In this document: positions 55,189-64,000 of the stretch, in pieces
Position numbering within the stretch: the stretch's first letter is position 1
Layout of the letters: each line of letters opens with the position of its first letter
From: Clostridium sp. JN-9
Lineage (GTDB): Bacteria > Bacillota > Clostridia > Clostridiales > Clostridiaceae
Direction: 5' to 3'
DNA length: 64,000 nucleotides
Assembly (NCBI RefSeq): GCF_004103695.1
Contig: NZ_CP035280.1
Location: 1,116,001-1,180,000, forward strand
Notes under the pieces: model-generated
Told to the model about the DNA's origin: nothing
Databases searched by the model: none
The model's input: only the letters and a program-made list of their open reading frames with translations
Position numbers and translations under genes: made by a program

Positions 55189-55360
55189 TTATTTTTGTTC
55201 ATAAACACTTTCTTCAGGATAAATAAATGATTGATATAATTTGTTCATTTCATTGACTTGATTACTGCCAATTGAGTACCAATTACTATCGAAATACAAT
55301 TTTCCGCCTATAAAATAAAATAACTGATAACGAAATCATTATTTTTTTATATATATTCAC
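55189..55360 (-). pseudogene. Possible broken small gene
   Basis: On the minus strand a strong AGGAGGTG (about 55367-55360) leads into a short frame from ATG 55339 (MISLSVILFYRRK...), while an overlapping frame reads FIGGKLYFDSNWYSIGSNQ and continues to VYEQK with TAA at 55189. A frameshift would join them. No family is recognised. It may be chance. Confidence 0.3.
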
Positions 55361-55450
55361 CTCCTAACTATTTATTATTCGATTGTAGCATAATATAAGA
55401 AAATTATGAAATAACTATTTTAAAATTTAAAACATTATATTATTATATAG

Positions 55451-55819
55451 CTAATTCTTTTCATATAATTTTCGTATATCTTTTAGACCTTGCTGGATTT
55501 CATGTTTTGAAAAATTATATTCGAGAAGTTTCACATTATCCCACTCACTAAGTTTTTTATAGAAAAATAATGCAGTTTCTAAATTTTTTTTGGTTTTCCG
55601 AGTTTCTATAATTTCAAAAAGAATATTTTCAGCTTCGTTAACTTTGCCTTCATTTAGGTATTTTTTTATCATGAACTCTAATAATTCATCTTCTGAAATC
55701 GTTATATTATAATTTTCTATATCAACATCGCTTTTCACAGCATCTTTTCCTGCAAAAAGAGCAACGGCTGTATTTACTACTGATTTTATAATTCTTAAAA
55801 TATAATCTTTTTCAAACAT
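55451..55819 (-). CDS. DUF6483-like hypothetical protein, 122 aa
   Basis: The start MFEKDYILRIIKSVVNTAVA is typical of a small clostridial family of unknown function (DUF6483-like). The rest is helical with TPR-like spacing (EDELLEFMIKKYLNEGKVNEAENILFE, then KKNLETALFFYKKLSEW), as expected for a small helical repeat protein. AAAGGAC lies 12 bases before the ATG. It is monocistronic. Confidence 0.7.
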   Translation of the reverse strand: MFEKDYILRIIKSVVNTAVALFAGKDAVKSDVDIENYNITISEDELLEFMIKKYLNEGKVNEAENILFEIIETRKTKKNLETALFFYKKLSEWDNVKLLEYNFSKHEIQQGLKDIRKLYEKN

Positions 55820-55929
55820 TTATCACTAAGTCCTTTCATTTATTGCAGTGAATAAGGTTGTGATGTAATAATTTAACTTTTTGTTTATTTCGTCATATCC
55901 TACCATTGTAACACAGTATTAAGAAAGAT

Positions 55930-55979
55930 ACTGTTACCTTTCAGTTACAGGTAACAGTGAGCTGGTAACCATTGGTTAC
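55930..55979. promoter_or_regulatory. GTTACC/GGTAAC palindrome cluster
   Basis: ACTGTTACC (55930-55938) and GGTAACAGT (55950-55958) form a perfect 9-bp dyad; GGTAACC (55964) and GGTTAC (55974) follow. It lies between divergent genes, 300 bp upstream of the dehydrogenase fusion. It may be an operator; the regulator is unknown. The rest of 55980-56284 shows nothing clear. Confidence 0.45.
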
Positions 55980-56284
55980 TAATATGAAAAAAGGTGGAAT
56001 TTGTAACATTATTAATTATTATGTAAAAAAAATTTAAATAATTATTATTTTCTAAGAAGGAATTTTTAAATTTATGTCGAATTATAATTATTAAAAGATA
56101 ATAAATGAATTATTACTGGATAATAACTCTTTATTGTGATAAGATATTATTAGACTATTAGGACAAATTTTCAAATAGCAGATTTACTTTACATTTATAT
56201 GGTATTTAAGTTCTGCTGTTGTTTAGAATTATGCCAAATCTTACGTTTTTATTTAAAACGTATTCAATATAAGGAGGGAGATAT

Positions 56285-58189
56285 ATGTTTTTTAAGACTA
56301 CTGAAGAACATGAAAATTTAAGGAAGAAAATCAGAGAATTTGCTGAAGAGGAAGTAAAGCCTATTGCATTTACTTTGGATCAGGAAAATGAATTCCCATG
56401 GGATGCTGTTCATAAGCTTGCCAAAATGGGAATGATGGGAATACCATATCCAAAGGAATATGGCGGGGCTGGTCTTGATGTAATCAGCTATGCTATTGCT
56501 GTTGAGGAGCTGTCCAGGGTTGATGGCGGTACAGGAGTTATTCTTTCAGCCCATACATCATTGGGTACATATCCTATTGCTGCCTTCGGAACAGAAGAAC
56601 AGAAGCAAAAGTATTTAGTTCCAATGGCAAAGGGAGAGAAATTAGGAGCATTTGGTCTTACTGAAGAAAATGCAGGAAGTGATGCCGGTGGCACAGAAAC
56701 CACTGCTGTATTGGATGGAGATCATTATATTTTAAATGGTGAAAAGATATTTATTACAAATGCTGGAAAAGCTGATGTTTATGTTGTTTTTGCTGTTACA
56801 ACACCAGATATAGGAACTCATGGCATTAGTGCATTTATTGTAGAAAAGGGTTGGGAAGGATTTACATTTGGTACACACTATGACAAAATGGGTATTCGTT
56901 CTTCTGCAACTGCAGAACTTGTTTTCAATAATGTAAAAGTTCCAAAGGAAAATCTTTTAGGCAAAGAAGGACAGGGCTTCAAAATTGCAATGGCTACCTT
57001 GGATGGCGGTCGTATAGGTATTGCAGCCCAGGCTCTTGGTATAGCACAGGGTGCTTATGAAAATGCTTTAGAGTATTCAAAAGAAAGAGTTCAGTTTGGA
57101 AAACCTATATGCCAGCAGCAGGCTATATCTTTCAAACTTGCAGATATGGCTACAAAGCTTAGAGCATCAAGACTGCTTATTTACAGTGCAGCTGAGCTTA
57201 AGCAGAATCATGAAAGATACAGTATGGAAGCAGCTATGGCAAAGCAATATGCATCTGATTCCTGCTTAGAGATAGTAAATGATGCTCTTCAAATCTTTGG
57301 AGGAAGCGGATACCTGAAAGGCATGGCAGTTGAACGTGCATACAGAGATGCAAAGATTTGTACAATTTATGAAGGAACAAATGAAATTCAGCGTGTGGTT
57401 ATTGCAGCTAATATCATTGGTAAAATGCCAAAGAGTGATGCTGTAAGAAGTTCTCACAGAGAGCCTGCTACAGGATATCGTAAGAAGATTATATTCAAGG
57501 ATGGAACAATTGAAGATCAGGTTAACGCTCTTGTAGATGCTCTTAAGAAGGATGGATATGATTTCACAGTTGGAATTCCTATAGATACACCTATTACTAA
57601 GGCTGAAAGAGTAGTTAGCGCTGGTATGGGTGTAGGTGAAAAGAAGAATATGAAGCTTATAGAAGACCTGGCAGTTCAGGCTGGTGCAGCTATAGGTTCA
57701 TCTCGTCCTGTTGCTGAAACGCTTAAGTATGTACCATTGAATCGTTATGTTGGTATGTCTGGCCAGAAGTTTAAAGGAAATCTATATATTGCCTGCGGTA
57801 TTTCCGGTGCAGGTCAGCATTTGAAGGGAATAAAGGAAGCAAGTACAATTGTTGCTATAAATATTGATCCAAATGCTAAGATATTTAAAAATGCAGACTA
57901 TGGCATAGTAGGAGATATGATGGAGGTTATTCCAGTGCTTATTAAAGCTTTAGATAATGGAGAAGCTAAGAAGCCGGCTCCACCAATGAAGAAGATGAAG
58001 AGAGCTATTCCAAAGAAAGTTACCCCAACATGGAAACACTATGTATGTAATGGATGCGGATATGAGTATGATCCTGGTGTTGGAGACCCAGATGGAGAAA
58101 TTGCTCCGGGTACTTTATTTGAGAATATTCCTGATGAATGGAATTGCCCAGCCTGCGGTGAAGGAAAAGACATGTTTATTGAAGTCTAA
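56285..58189 (+). CDS. Acyl-CoA dehydrogenase - EtfA C-domain - rubredoxin fusion
   Basis: 634 residues in three parts. Residues 1-380 are a full acyl-CoA dehydrogenase ([12 protein letters not shown], and YEGTNEIQR with the catalytic Glu). Residues about 400-565 match only the FAD-binding C-terminal domain of the electron transfer flavoprotein alpha subunit ([41 protein letters not shown]). Residues about 582-634 are a rubredoxin ([22 protein letters not shown], four iron-binding Cys). No EtfB or EtfA N-domain is present. The flavodiiron gene starts 45 bases downstream. Together they suggest electrons pass from an acyl-CoA (or the reverse) via two FADs to rubredoxin and on to oxygen. AAGGAGG precedes the ATG. 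Confidence 0.92.
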   Translation: MFFKTTEEHENLRKKIREFAEEEVKPIAFTLDQENEFPWDAVHKLAKMGMMGIPYPKEYGGAGLDVISYAIAVEELSRVDGGTGVILSAHTSLGTYPIAAFGTEEQKQKYLVPMAKGEKLGAFGLTEENAGSDAGGTETTAVLDGDHYILNGEKIFITNAGKADVYVVFAVTTPDIGTHGISAFIVEKGWEGFTFGTHYDKMGIRSSATAELVFNNVKVPKENLLGKEGQGFKIAMATLDGGRIGIAAQALGIAQGAYENALEYSKERVQFGKPICQQQAISFKLADMATKLRASRLLIYSAAELKQNHERYSMEAAMAKQYASDSCLEIVNDALQIFGGSGYLKGMAVERAYRDAKICTIYEGTNEIQRVVIAANIIGKMPKSDAVRSSHREPATGYRKKIIFKDGTIEDQVNALVDALKKDGYDFTVGIPIDTPITKAERVVSAGMGVGEKKNMKLIEDLAVQAGAAIGSSRPVAETLKYVPLNRYVGMSGQKFKGNLYIACGISGAGQHLKGIKEASTIVAINIDPNAKIFKNADYGIVGDMMEVIPVLIKALDNGEAKKPAPPMKKMKRAIPKKVTPTWKHYVCNGCGYEYDPGVGDPDGEIAPGTLFENIPDEWNCPACGEGKDMFIEV

Positions 58190-58233
58190 TTTCAATTTTA
58201 AATAATGAGTTTTAGTGAAGGAGGATTTAATAT

Positions 58234-59433
58234 ATGTATTGTGTAAGAGAAATAACTGAGGATCTTTATTGGGTAGGTGGTAACGATCGCCGCCTGGCCC
58301 TGTTTGAAAATGTTCATCCAATTCCAAGAGGAGTTTCATATAATTCCTATCTTCTGTTAGATAAGAAGACAGTGCTTTTTGATACTGTGGATTGGTCAAT
58401 CTGCCGTCAGTTCCTTGAAAATATTAAGGAAGTTTTAGGTGACAGACCACTTGATTATATGGTAATCAATCATATGGAGCCTGACCATGCAGCCTGCATT
58501 GAAGAGATACTGCTTAGATATCCCAATGTAAAAATTATATGCACAGAAAAAGCATTTATGTTTATGAACCAGTTCGGATTCCATATAGATGGAAAGGTAA
58601 CAAAAGTTAAAGAAGGCGACACCATGTCCTTTGGAAAACATAATGTAGTATTTATTTATGCTCCTATGGTACACTGGCCTGAAGCTATGGTTACATTTGA
58701 TACAACAAATGGTGTATTGTTCTCAGCTGATGCTTTCGGCTCATTTGGCGCACTAGACGGAAAAATGTTTAATGATGAAGTTAACTTTGATAGAGACTGG
58801 ATTGATGATGCCAGAAGATATTATACAAATATAGTTGGAAAATACGGCCCTCATGTTCAGTCTTTGCTTAAAAAAGCAGGCACTATTGACATTAAGACTA
58901 TATGCCCTCTTCATGGACCAGTATGGAGATCTAACTTGGGATATTATCTTGATAAATATGATAAATGGAGCAGATATGAACCTGAAGAAAAGGGTGTACT
59001 GATTGTTTATGGAACAATGTACGGCAATACAGAGGCTGCTGCTAATGACTTGGCCACAAGGCTTGTTAAAAAGGGAATGACCAATGTTGTTATGTATGAT
59101 GCTTCAAAAACTGATGTTTCTTATTTAATTTCTGAAACATTTAAATACAGCCATTTGGTACTTGCATCTGTAACATACAATCTTAAGATTTATCCTCCAA
59201 TCCTGAATTATTTATCACATATGAAGGCATTAAATCTTCAAAAACGTACAGTAGCTCTTATTGAAAATGGTTCATGGGCTCCTCAGTCAGGCAAGCTTAT
59301 GCATGAGTTATTGGATGATATGAAAGATATGAATATATTAGATAATGAAATGACAGTAACTTCCGCAATGAAACCAGATGACAGCGACTCAATGGATGCA
59401 TTGGCTGACAGCATTATTCAGTCAATGAAGTAG
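58234..59433 (+). CDS. fprA: Flavodiiron protein (A-type flavoprotein, FprA)
   Basis: 399 residues. The N-terminal beta-lactamase-like domain has the diiron ligands: NHMEPDH (His, Glu, Asp), APMVHWPEAM (His), SADAFGS (Asp) and CPLHGP (His). The C-terminal flavodoxin domain begins near 252 (VLIVYGTMYGNTEAAA). Such enzymes reduce oxygen to water, or NO to N2O, with electrons from rubredoxin. The rubredoxin domain is fused to the upstream dehydrogenase, so the two products probably form one chain. AAGGAGG precedes the ATG. Confidence 0.95.
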   Translation: MYCVREITEDLYWVGGNDRRLALFENVHPIPRGVSYNSYLLLDKKTVLFDTVDWSICRQFLENIKEVLGDRPLDYMVINHMEPDHAACIEEILLRYPNVKIICTEKAFMFMNQFGFHIDGKVTKVKEGDTMSFGKHNVVFIYAPMVHWPEAMVTFDTTNGVLFSADAFGSFGALDGKMFNDEVNFDRDWIDDARRYYTNIVGKYGPHVQSLLKKAGTIDIKTICPLHGPVWRSNLGYYLDKYDKWSRYEPEEKGVLIVYGTMYGNTEAAANDLATRLVKKGMTNVVMYDASKTDVSYLISETFKYSHLVLASVTYNLKIYPPILNYLSHMKALNLQKRTVALIENGSWAPQSGKLMHELLDDMKDMNILDNEMTVTSAMKPDDSDSMDALADSIIQSMK

Positions 59434-59454
59434 TCTTAAAAACATAACTCCGGA

Positions 59455-59501
59455 AAACCTGCTTAAGGGTAACTTTATAGTTATTCTTAAACAGGTTTTT
59501 T
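59455..59501 (+). terminator. Terminator of dehydrogenase/fprA operon
   Basis: AAAACCTGCTTAAG pairs with CTTAAACAGGTTTT, followed by T's. Confidence 0.85.
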
Positions 59502-59503
59502 AT

Positions 59504-59656
59504 TTAATTAAGTTTTTTTAAATCCCATTTTCCTGTAGATACATTTGTATTCTTTTCATTTTTTATATTTTTGTTAATTGCAAATGTGACTCCAAATAGG
59601 ACATATCCTATTGCTGTGTAAATTTCAACCTGGCTGATCATTTTATTAGCTGACAT
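59504..59656 (-). CDS. Small hypothetical protein, 50 aa
   Basis: ATG 59656 follows AAGGGAT at a good distance. The 50 residues include a moderately hydrophobic segment (VEIYTAIGYVLFGVTFAI, about 10-27) and a Lys/Asn-rich tail (NKNIKNEKNTNVSTGKWDLK). It is convergent to fprA and its end meets that gene's terminator. No family is recognised. Confidence 0.5.
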   Translation of the reverse strand: MSANKMISQVEIYTAIGYVLFGVTFAINKNIKNEKNTNVSTGKWDLKKLN

Positions 59657-59763
59657 TAATTGATCCCTTAGAATCTACTAATTAAACAGAAGTTTAGCAC
59701 CTAAAAAAGTTTTAGGGCGCAGCCCGCTGATTTATATTGATTTGCTAGTATTTAATAAAAACA

Positions 59764-61151
59764 TTGTAAAATCCGATTTCTACTGGAAATTATAAAAAAA
59801 ATTTGCATAATAAAAGCATCCTTTTTATAATAGTTTTGCACAACACAATAGAAAGGATGCCTTAAGATGAATAAAAGTTATTTAAAACAAATGCTCACCT
59901 ATATTAATAAAGTATACGATATAGGTGAAAAAATCAATACCTTAGAGGATAAAAAGATAAAATCTCTAGTAAAAATTTCAACAATCACCTTTGTAGTTTT
60001 GTTTGGATTTATGCTTCAAATAAGAAGTTTCAACAGGTTAGAGCATTGGCTTAAAAAAGGTAAATTTAAAAAAGTATTACCTAAAAACACTAAAATGATT
60101 CACATTGATGCCGTTAGGCGCTGCTTAAGTGATTTTGATTTGAATGGTTTGAAAAATATTCATGATAGTATAATTAGAACTACGATAAAAAATAAGATAT
60201 TTAGAAATGGTACCATAGATGGCTTAAAGGTAGTTGCTGTAGATGGTGTAGAATTATTTGAAAGTGCTAAAAAATTTTGTGACAAATGTCTTTCACGAAA
60301 GAATAAGGATGGCACTACTCGTCATTTCCACAGATCTGTAGTTTGTACTACCGTAGGTTCGGATCCCCATGTTATTTTAGGACAAGAAATGCTTGAACCT
60401 AAGAAAGATAGTTCGAATAAAGATGAAGGTGAAATCACCGGAGGTATAAGATTAATAAAAAAATTATATCGTAAATATCACCATTTTGCCGATATTATAG
60501 TAGCTGATGCTTTATATTGTAAATCTACTTGGATAAAAGAAGTCCTTTCAATAGGAATGAATGCAGTAGTAAGAGTTAAAGATGAGCGTCTTCTCATTGT
60601 AAAGGATGCATTAGCTCTATTTAAGCGCCGTGAGGCTGATAAGAAATGGATTGTAAAGCAGGGAAGTAAAGACTATACCAAAATTAAAGCTTGGGATGAA
60701 GATAATTTTGAAATATCAGATCCGACTATCAAAGTTAGATTTATAAGGTTTATAGAAGAAATTCATACTGGAGATAAGGTAGAAATTAAAGAAGGCTGGA
60801 TTATAACAACAGACAAATTTGCCTCAGTAGAAACCTTGTGGAAGATAATGCACAAGAGGTGGGATATAGAAAATAATGCCTTTCATCAGCTTAAAACAGA
60901 ATGGCATTTAGATCATTGCTTTCTTCATAGCCCTACGGGCGTAGAGACAGTACTGATGTTTATAATTATAGCGTTTAATCTGATGCAGTTATATTTTTTT
61001 AGATGTATCAGAGGTTTTAGAAAGAAACGGATGCTTCAAATAGATATTATTGAAGATATAAAAGATGAAAGATTTACTATAGATGACAACTGGAATAATC
61101 CAATATTTAAAAAGACTTAATATAAAAATAAAATTGGAAATCGATTATTAA
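59764..61151. mobile_element. IS4-like insertion sequence (ends approximate)
   Basis: Weak inverted similarity marks the ends: AAAATCCGATTTC (59768-59780) and GGAAATCGATTATT (61136-61149). The true termini are uncertain. Inside is one transposase gene, preceded by a hairpin (GCATCCTTT at 59816, AAAGGATGC at 59852) that covers the ribosome binding region, as seen in elements that block translation from outside transcripts. Confidence 0.6.
59867..61120 (+). CDS. IS4-like DDE transposase
   Basis: 417 residues. Candidate catalytic positions are Asp in VVAVDGVELFES (about 124), Asp in IIVADALYCKSTWI (about 212) and Glu in KRWDIENNAFHQLKTEW (about 338), the last in the Y/W-x2-R-W-x-I-E pattern of IS4-group enzymes. 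It appears full length and intact. AAGGATGCC upstream is part of a hairpin and gives a partly hidden ribosome binding site. Confidence 0.85.
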   Translation: MNKSYLKQMLTYINKVYDIGEKINTLEDKKIKSLVKISTITFVVLFGFMLQIRSFNRLEHWLKKGKFKKVLPKNTKMIHIDAVRRCLSDFDLNGLKNIHDSIIRTTIKNKIFRNGTIDGLKVVAVDGVELFESAKKFCDKCLSRKNKDGTTRHFHRSVVCTTVGSDPHVILGQEMLEPKKDSSNKDEGEITGGIRLIKKLYRKYHHFADIIVADALYCKSTWIKEVLSIGMNAVVRVKDERLLIVKDALALFKRREADKKWIVKQGSKDYTKIKAWDEDNFEISDPTIKVRFIRFIEEIHTGDKVEIKEGWIITTDKFASVETLWKIMHKRWDIENNAFHQLKTEWHLDHCFLHSPTGVETVLMFIIIAFNLMQLYFFRCIRGFRKKRMLQIDIIEDIKDERFTIDDNWNNPIFKKT

Positions 61152-61240
61152 AATTTCTTAGGGTAAGGGTAATTATAACTATTTTTTCGACATATCGGTC
61201 TGTTGATTTACCAGCCATGTAAGAAAGTACAATAAAATAC

Positions 61241-61273
61241 AATTCCAGTAAAAGTAAATCTTTTACTGGAATT
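61241..61273. terminator. Terminator-like hairpin
   Basis: AATTCCAGTAAAAG pairs perfectly with CTTTTACTGGAATT around a 5-base loop. Only short T tracts follow. It lies between the IS4-like element and the threonine aldolase gene. Confidence 0.55.
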
Positions 61274-61422
61274 TAGATGCGAAATCTCTGCTAATTAAAT
61301 TAGTAGATGGATAATCAATAGTTTTTGTTTTATAATTAATACATGGGTTAAGTATAGTTAATAAATTTTAATATAAAGCAACTAATTTTTACTAATCTAA
61401 AAAAGGAAGGGAAGGTTTTAGA

Positions 61423-62457
61423 ATGATAAGATTTGAATGTGATTATGCAGAGGGTGCTCATCCAAAGGTTTTAGAGCTTTTAAATAAAAGTAATTTTGAG
61501 CAGACCCCTGGTTACGGCGAGGACATTTATTGCGAAAAAGCACGCAGCATTATAAAAAAATTATGCAAATCAGATAAAGCAGAGGTGCACTTTCTTGTGG
61601 GAGGCACTCAGGCAAATACAACAGTAATAGCATCCATATTAAGACCACATCAGGGAGCGGTTTGTGCTGAAACAGGACATATAAATGTTCATGAAACAGG
61701 CGCCATTGAAGCTACAGGACATAAGGTACTTACATTGCCAAGTACAGATGGCAAAATTACAGCTTCTCAGGTTCAAAAGCTATATGATGATCACTGGAAT
61801 GATGCTTCTCATGAGCATATGGTACAGCCTGGTATGGTTTATATTTCAAACCCTACAGAAAATGGAACACTTTATACCAAGGATGAATTGACAAAATTAA
61901 GTGAGGTATGCCATAAATGTGATCTTCCACTTTATCTTGATGGTGCAAGAATGGGTTATGGCTTAATGGCTGAGGGCAATGATTTAACTCTGCCTGACAT
62001 AGCAAGCCTTTGTGATGTGTTCTACATAGGAGGCACAAAGGTTGGTGCATTGTTTGGAGAAGCTGTTGTTATTACAAACACAGCACTTCAAAAGGATTTC
62101 AGATATTTTATAAAACAGCATGGAGGAATGATGGCAAAGGGACGCCTTCTAGGAATTCAGTTCATTGCTCTTTTGGAGGATAACTTATATTTTGAAATTT
62201 CAAAACATGCAGATGAGCTGGCATATAAAATAAGGGATGCATTTAAGGAGAAGGGATATTCGTTACTTTTTGATTCTCCAACCAATCAGCAGTTCCCTAT
62301 TATACCTAATGCTCAGCTTAAAGTATTGGAAAAGAAATATGTATTTTCATTTTGGAAGCAGGTGGATAAGGATCATAGTGCTGTTCGCTTCTGCACCAGC
62401 TGGGCAACAAAGGAAGAAGATGTGGAGCAGCTGCTTGAGGATATACGTTCATTATAA
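61423..62457 (+). CDS. Low-specificity threonine aldolase-type PLP enzyme
   Basis: 344 residues of the beta-eliminating lyase family. Motifs: FECDYAEGAHPKVLELL start, GGTQANTTVIAS, ETGHINVHETGAIE, LPLYLDGARMGYGL (PLP-binding Asp) and FYIGGTKVGALFGE (the PLP Lys in GGTKVG). It cleaves threonine or allo-threonine to glycine and acetaldehyde in the cytoplasm. AAGGAAGGG precedes the ATG. It is monocistronic, ending at a convergent terminator. Confidence 0.9.
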   Translation: MIRFECDYAEGAHPKVLELLNKSNFEQTPGYGEDIYCEKARSIIKKLCKSDKAEVHFLVGGTQANTTVIASILRPHQGAVCAETGHINVHETGAIEATGHKVLTLPSTDGKITASQVQKLYDDHWNDASHEHMVQPGMVYISNPTENGTLYTKDELTKLSEVCHKCDLPLYLDGARMGYGLMAEGNDLTLPDIASLCDVFYIGGTKVGALFGEAVVITNTALQKDFRYFIKQHGGMMAKGRLLGIQFIALLEDNLYFEISKHADELAYKIRDAFKEKGYSLLFDSPTNQQFPIIPNAQLKVLEKKYVFSFWKQVDKDHSAVRFCTSWATKEEDVEQLLEDIRSL

Positions 62458-62464
62458 TAACAAT

Positions 62465-62491
62465 AAAAGGGGGATAGTGTTTACCCCCTTT
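62465..62491. terminator. Bidirectional terminator
   Basis: AAAAGGGGG pairs with CCCCCTTT around a short loop; shared with the convergent lipoprotein gene. Confidence 0.8.
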
Positions 62492-62499
62492 AAACAATA

Positions 62500-63243
62500 T
62501 TATTTACTTTTTATACGTATTCCTAACTCTTTTCTAAAATCATTAATATTACTTATTTTATCAAAATCAGTATCTTCCTTCACTTTGGTAGATACAAATC
62601 TTTGAATTTTATTATCTTTTATATTGAATTTACCAAGATAAGATCCAAGAACTACGTAATATTTTTCTGCAAGATTATAAAAGTTTCCATCCGATTGTTT
62701 TCCGAAAATCAGTATTTTATCTTTGGGTTTCATAGTTTCAGAACCGCCGAGAGAATACTTAACTTTTATATTTTTATCTTCATCAGTGGGCTTGATACCA
62801 AACTTATCTGCAGCCCCTGTATACTTTATAATCTTTTCTTTTGTTGTTATCCCACCTGATTCTATAATCGTTAAAACATCGCCGTCTTTTGCATTATTAT
62901 TATAAGATTTTGTAACTTTTACTTGCGACTTTGTGCGAGGAATACCGTTATAATCAAAGTAGCTTACATCCAAAACCTCACCTTCTATTACTATTTCTGC
63001 ATCGGTTACTAAATTGTTAAAAAATACGTATCTTGATGACATATTTGCTTCTGAAACTATGGTCTCAATTTTTTCATTTTCTTTGCTTGCAGGATTATTT
63101 GTTTTAACATCATTTTGTATAGTTATATGCTCTGATTTATTTGGGCTGCATGTTGTTGCTTTCTCGTTATTGTTTTTTGATGAACAACCATTAAAAATCA
63201 ATAATGAGCTCAAAATACATATGCTAAGCAATCTTTTTTTCAT
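62500..63243 (-). CDS. Hypothetical lipoprotein
   Basis: 247 residues with a lipoprotein signal: MKKRLLSICILSSLLIFNGC, lipobox IFNGC (Cys20). A Ser/Asn/Lys-rich spacer (21-65) leads to a beta-rich domain of about 170 residues (DAEIVIEGEVLDVSYFDYNG, GDVLTIIESGG, KDKILIFGKQSDGNFY), a pattern reminiscent of small OB-like or cardosin-inhibitor-like folds, but no family is certain. It lies 21 bases after a secreted metalloprotease gene on the same strand, so the two are probably one operon. Confidence 0.7.
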   Translation of the reverse strand: MKKRLLSICILSSLLIFNGCSSKNNNEKATTCSPNKSEHITIQNDVKTNNPASKENEKIETIVSEANMSSRYVFFNNLVTDAEIVIEGEVLDVSYFDYNGIPRTKSQVKVTKSYNNNAKDGDVLTIIESGGITTKEKIIKYTGAADKFGIKPTDEDKNIKVKYSLGGSETMKPKDKILIFGKQSDGNFYNLAEKYYVVLGSYLGKFNIKDNKIQRFVSTKVKEDTDFDKISNINDFRKELGIRIKSK

Positions 63244-63264
63244 ATCTTTTACTCCTTATCCACT

Positions 63265-63879
63265 TTAATATAAATGATTAATTCCGAATAAGTCATGAGA
63301 TGTAGGGCTTGAAACAGTTAATTCATCTCCATATGGGTACATTAAAACGATTGGTCCCCAGTCTTGGTTATGAGCCAATCCCATAACATGACCCATTTCA
63401 TGGGCTATAACACCTTGCTTCCTCTGTTGGGATAAAGTATTAAATGATACTGTATTGAGGTGGATTTGTGTCCATGCCCAATTACTACCATCAGGATTAT
63501 ATGGGTAAATCCTAGTACCAGATAACCAAAAAAGAGTCTCTCCATAAATATATTCTTCGGCAGGATAATAGCTTCCATTGTATATATCCATAATGCTTTC
63601 TGATTTAGTAGTTGTTCTTTGGAAAGATATTGGCGTAGTAACTATATTACTTGTATAAATCCAACTGTTCATAGCATTTACTGTTAATGTTTCATTCCCA
63701 GCGTTAATTGCAGAGCTGTCTATAAAGTAGTATCTGTTATTATATCCGTAATTACCCACGCCCCCATTTAATGTTCTATCATACCAAGTATGATAATCTG
63801 CTGCATAAATTGTCATGGAAAACATGAAAGTAAAAAAGATACTTAGAATGACTATTCGTGATTTTTTTAATTTTTTCAT
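63265..63879 (-). CDS. Secreted matrixin-type zinc metalloprotease
   Basis: About 204 residues from ATG 63879, which follows GGAGGGAT. A signal peptide is present (KKSRIVILSIFFTFMFSMTI, then YAAD). The zinc motif HEMGHVMGLAH (HExxHxxGxxH) followed by VLMYPYG (Met-turn) identifies the metzincin/matrixin group (M10-like). There is no propeptide with a Cys switch, as in other small bacterial matrixins. It is likely released into the medium or wall. The open frame extends upstream to 63993, but that part lacks a ribosome binding site. Confidence 0.88.
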   Translation of the reverse strand: MKKLKKSRIVILSIFFTFMFSMTIYAADYHTWYDRTLNGGVGNYGYNNRYYFIDSSAINAGNETLTVNAMNSWIYTSNIVTTPISFQRTTTKSESIMDIYNGSYYPAEEYIYGETLFWLSGTRIYPYNPDGSNWAWTQIHLNTVSFNTLSQQRKQGVIAHEMGHVMGLAHNQDWGPIVLMYPYGDELTVSSPTSHDLFGINHLY

Positions 63880-64000
63880 CTTATCCCTCCACATTATTAT
63901 CATAAAGTTAGAAAGAGAATTGAGATAACCGTGGCATAATGCCCTGGCATTTTTAATAGTATATAAATTAAAAGATTTATCAATTAAGCTCATTTAAATT

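Overview
The window looks like a chromosomal segment of a spore-forming, strictly anaerobic Clostridium-type Firmicute. The base composition is strongly AT-rich and ribosome binding sites are strong AGGAGG types with many GTG and TTG starts. There is a gerA-type spore germination operon, an oxygen-detoxifying flavodiiron protein, a LevR/sigma-54 controlled mannose-class PTS, and an in-frame UGA that reads as selenocysteine. The species cannot be named from the sequence alone. No rRNA, tRNA or CRISPR array was seen.

Layout. 1-7 kb: the 3' part of an ABC exporter carrying a very large repeat-rich loop, an IS1595-like element with a doubtful transposase, an MFS pump and an isochorismatase-like protein without the usual cysteine. 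7-18 kb: two small unknown proteins, then three tandem copies of a MacB/FtsX-type ABC module in different states of decay (amber stop, lost ATPase gene plus frameshift, intact), with a small signal-less subtilisin-like protease between them. 18-25 kb: LevR activator, sigma-54 promoter and a mannose-family PTS operon (EIIB, EIIAB, EIIC, EIID, ManO). 25.2 kb: a glutaredoxin whose first active-site codon is UGA, with a SECIS-like hairpin and a CsoR/CstR-like operator. 25.6-30.6 kb: a gerA-gerB-gerC operon that also contains a ClC channel.

30.6-46 kb: an IS3-family element, an ECF sigma/anti-sigma pair, a 1.5-kb repeat-rich gap, an amidase-domain lipoprotein, a HIRAN protein, a beta-helix protein, several small or housekeeping enzymes, and a REP-associated tyrosine transposase (RAYT) surrounded by GGGACGGTTAAC repeats. 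45-52 kb: a chemoreceptor-like protein, a heterodimeric ABC exporter and a divergent EamA transporter/LysR pair. 52.9-55 kb: an IS1182-family element that has split a tiny holin-like toxin gene. 56-59.5 kb: an acyl-CoA dehydrogenase/EtfA/rubredoxin fusion followed by a flavodiiron protein, which together look like one electron chain to oxygen. 59.7-64 kb: an IS4-like element, threonine aldolase, a lipoprotein and a secreted matrixin-type metalloprotease.

The strongest candidates for unusual biology are the UGA-containing glutaredoxin (25227-25457), the decaying ABC triplet with its intracellular subtilase (8303-18115), the repeat-bearing loop of the first ABC exporter, the three-part acyl-CoA dehydrogenase fusion, the RAYT/REP system, and the IS-disrupted type I toxin locus. 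All functional calls come from reading motifs; no database search was run.
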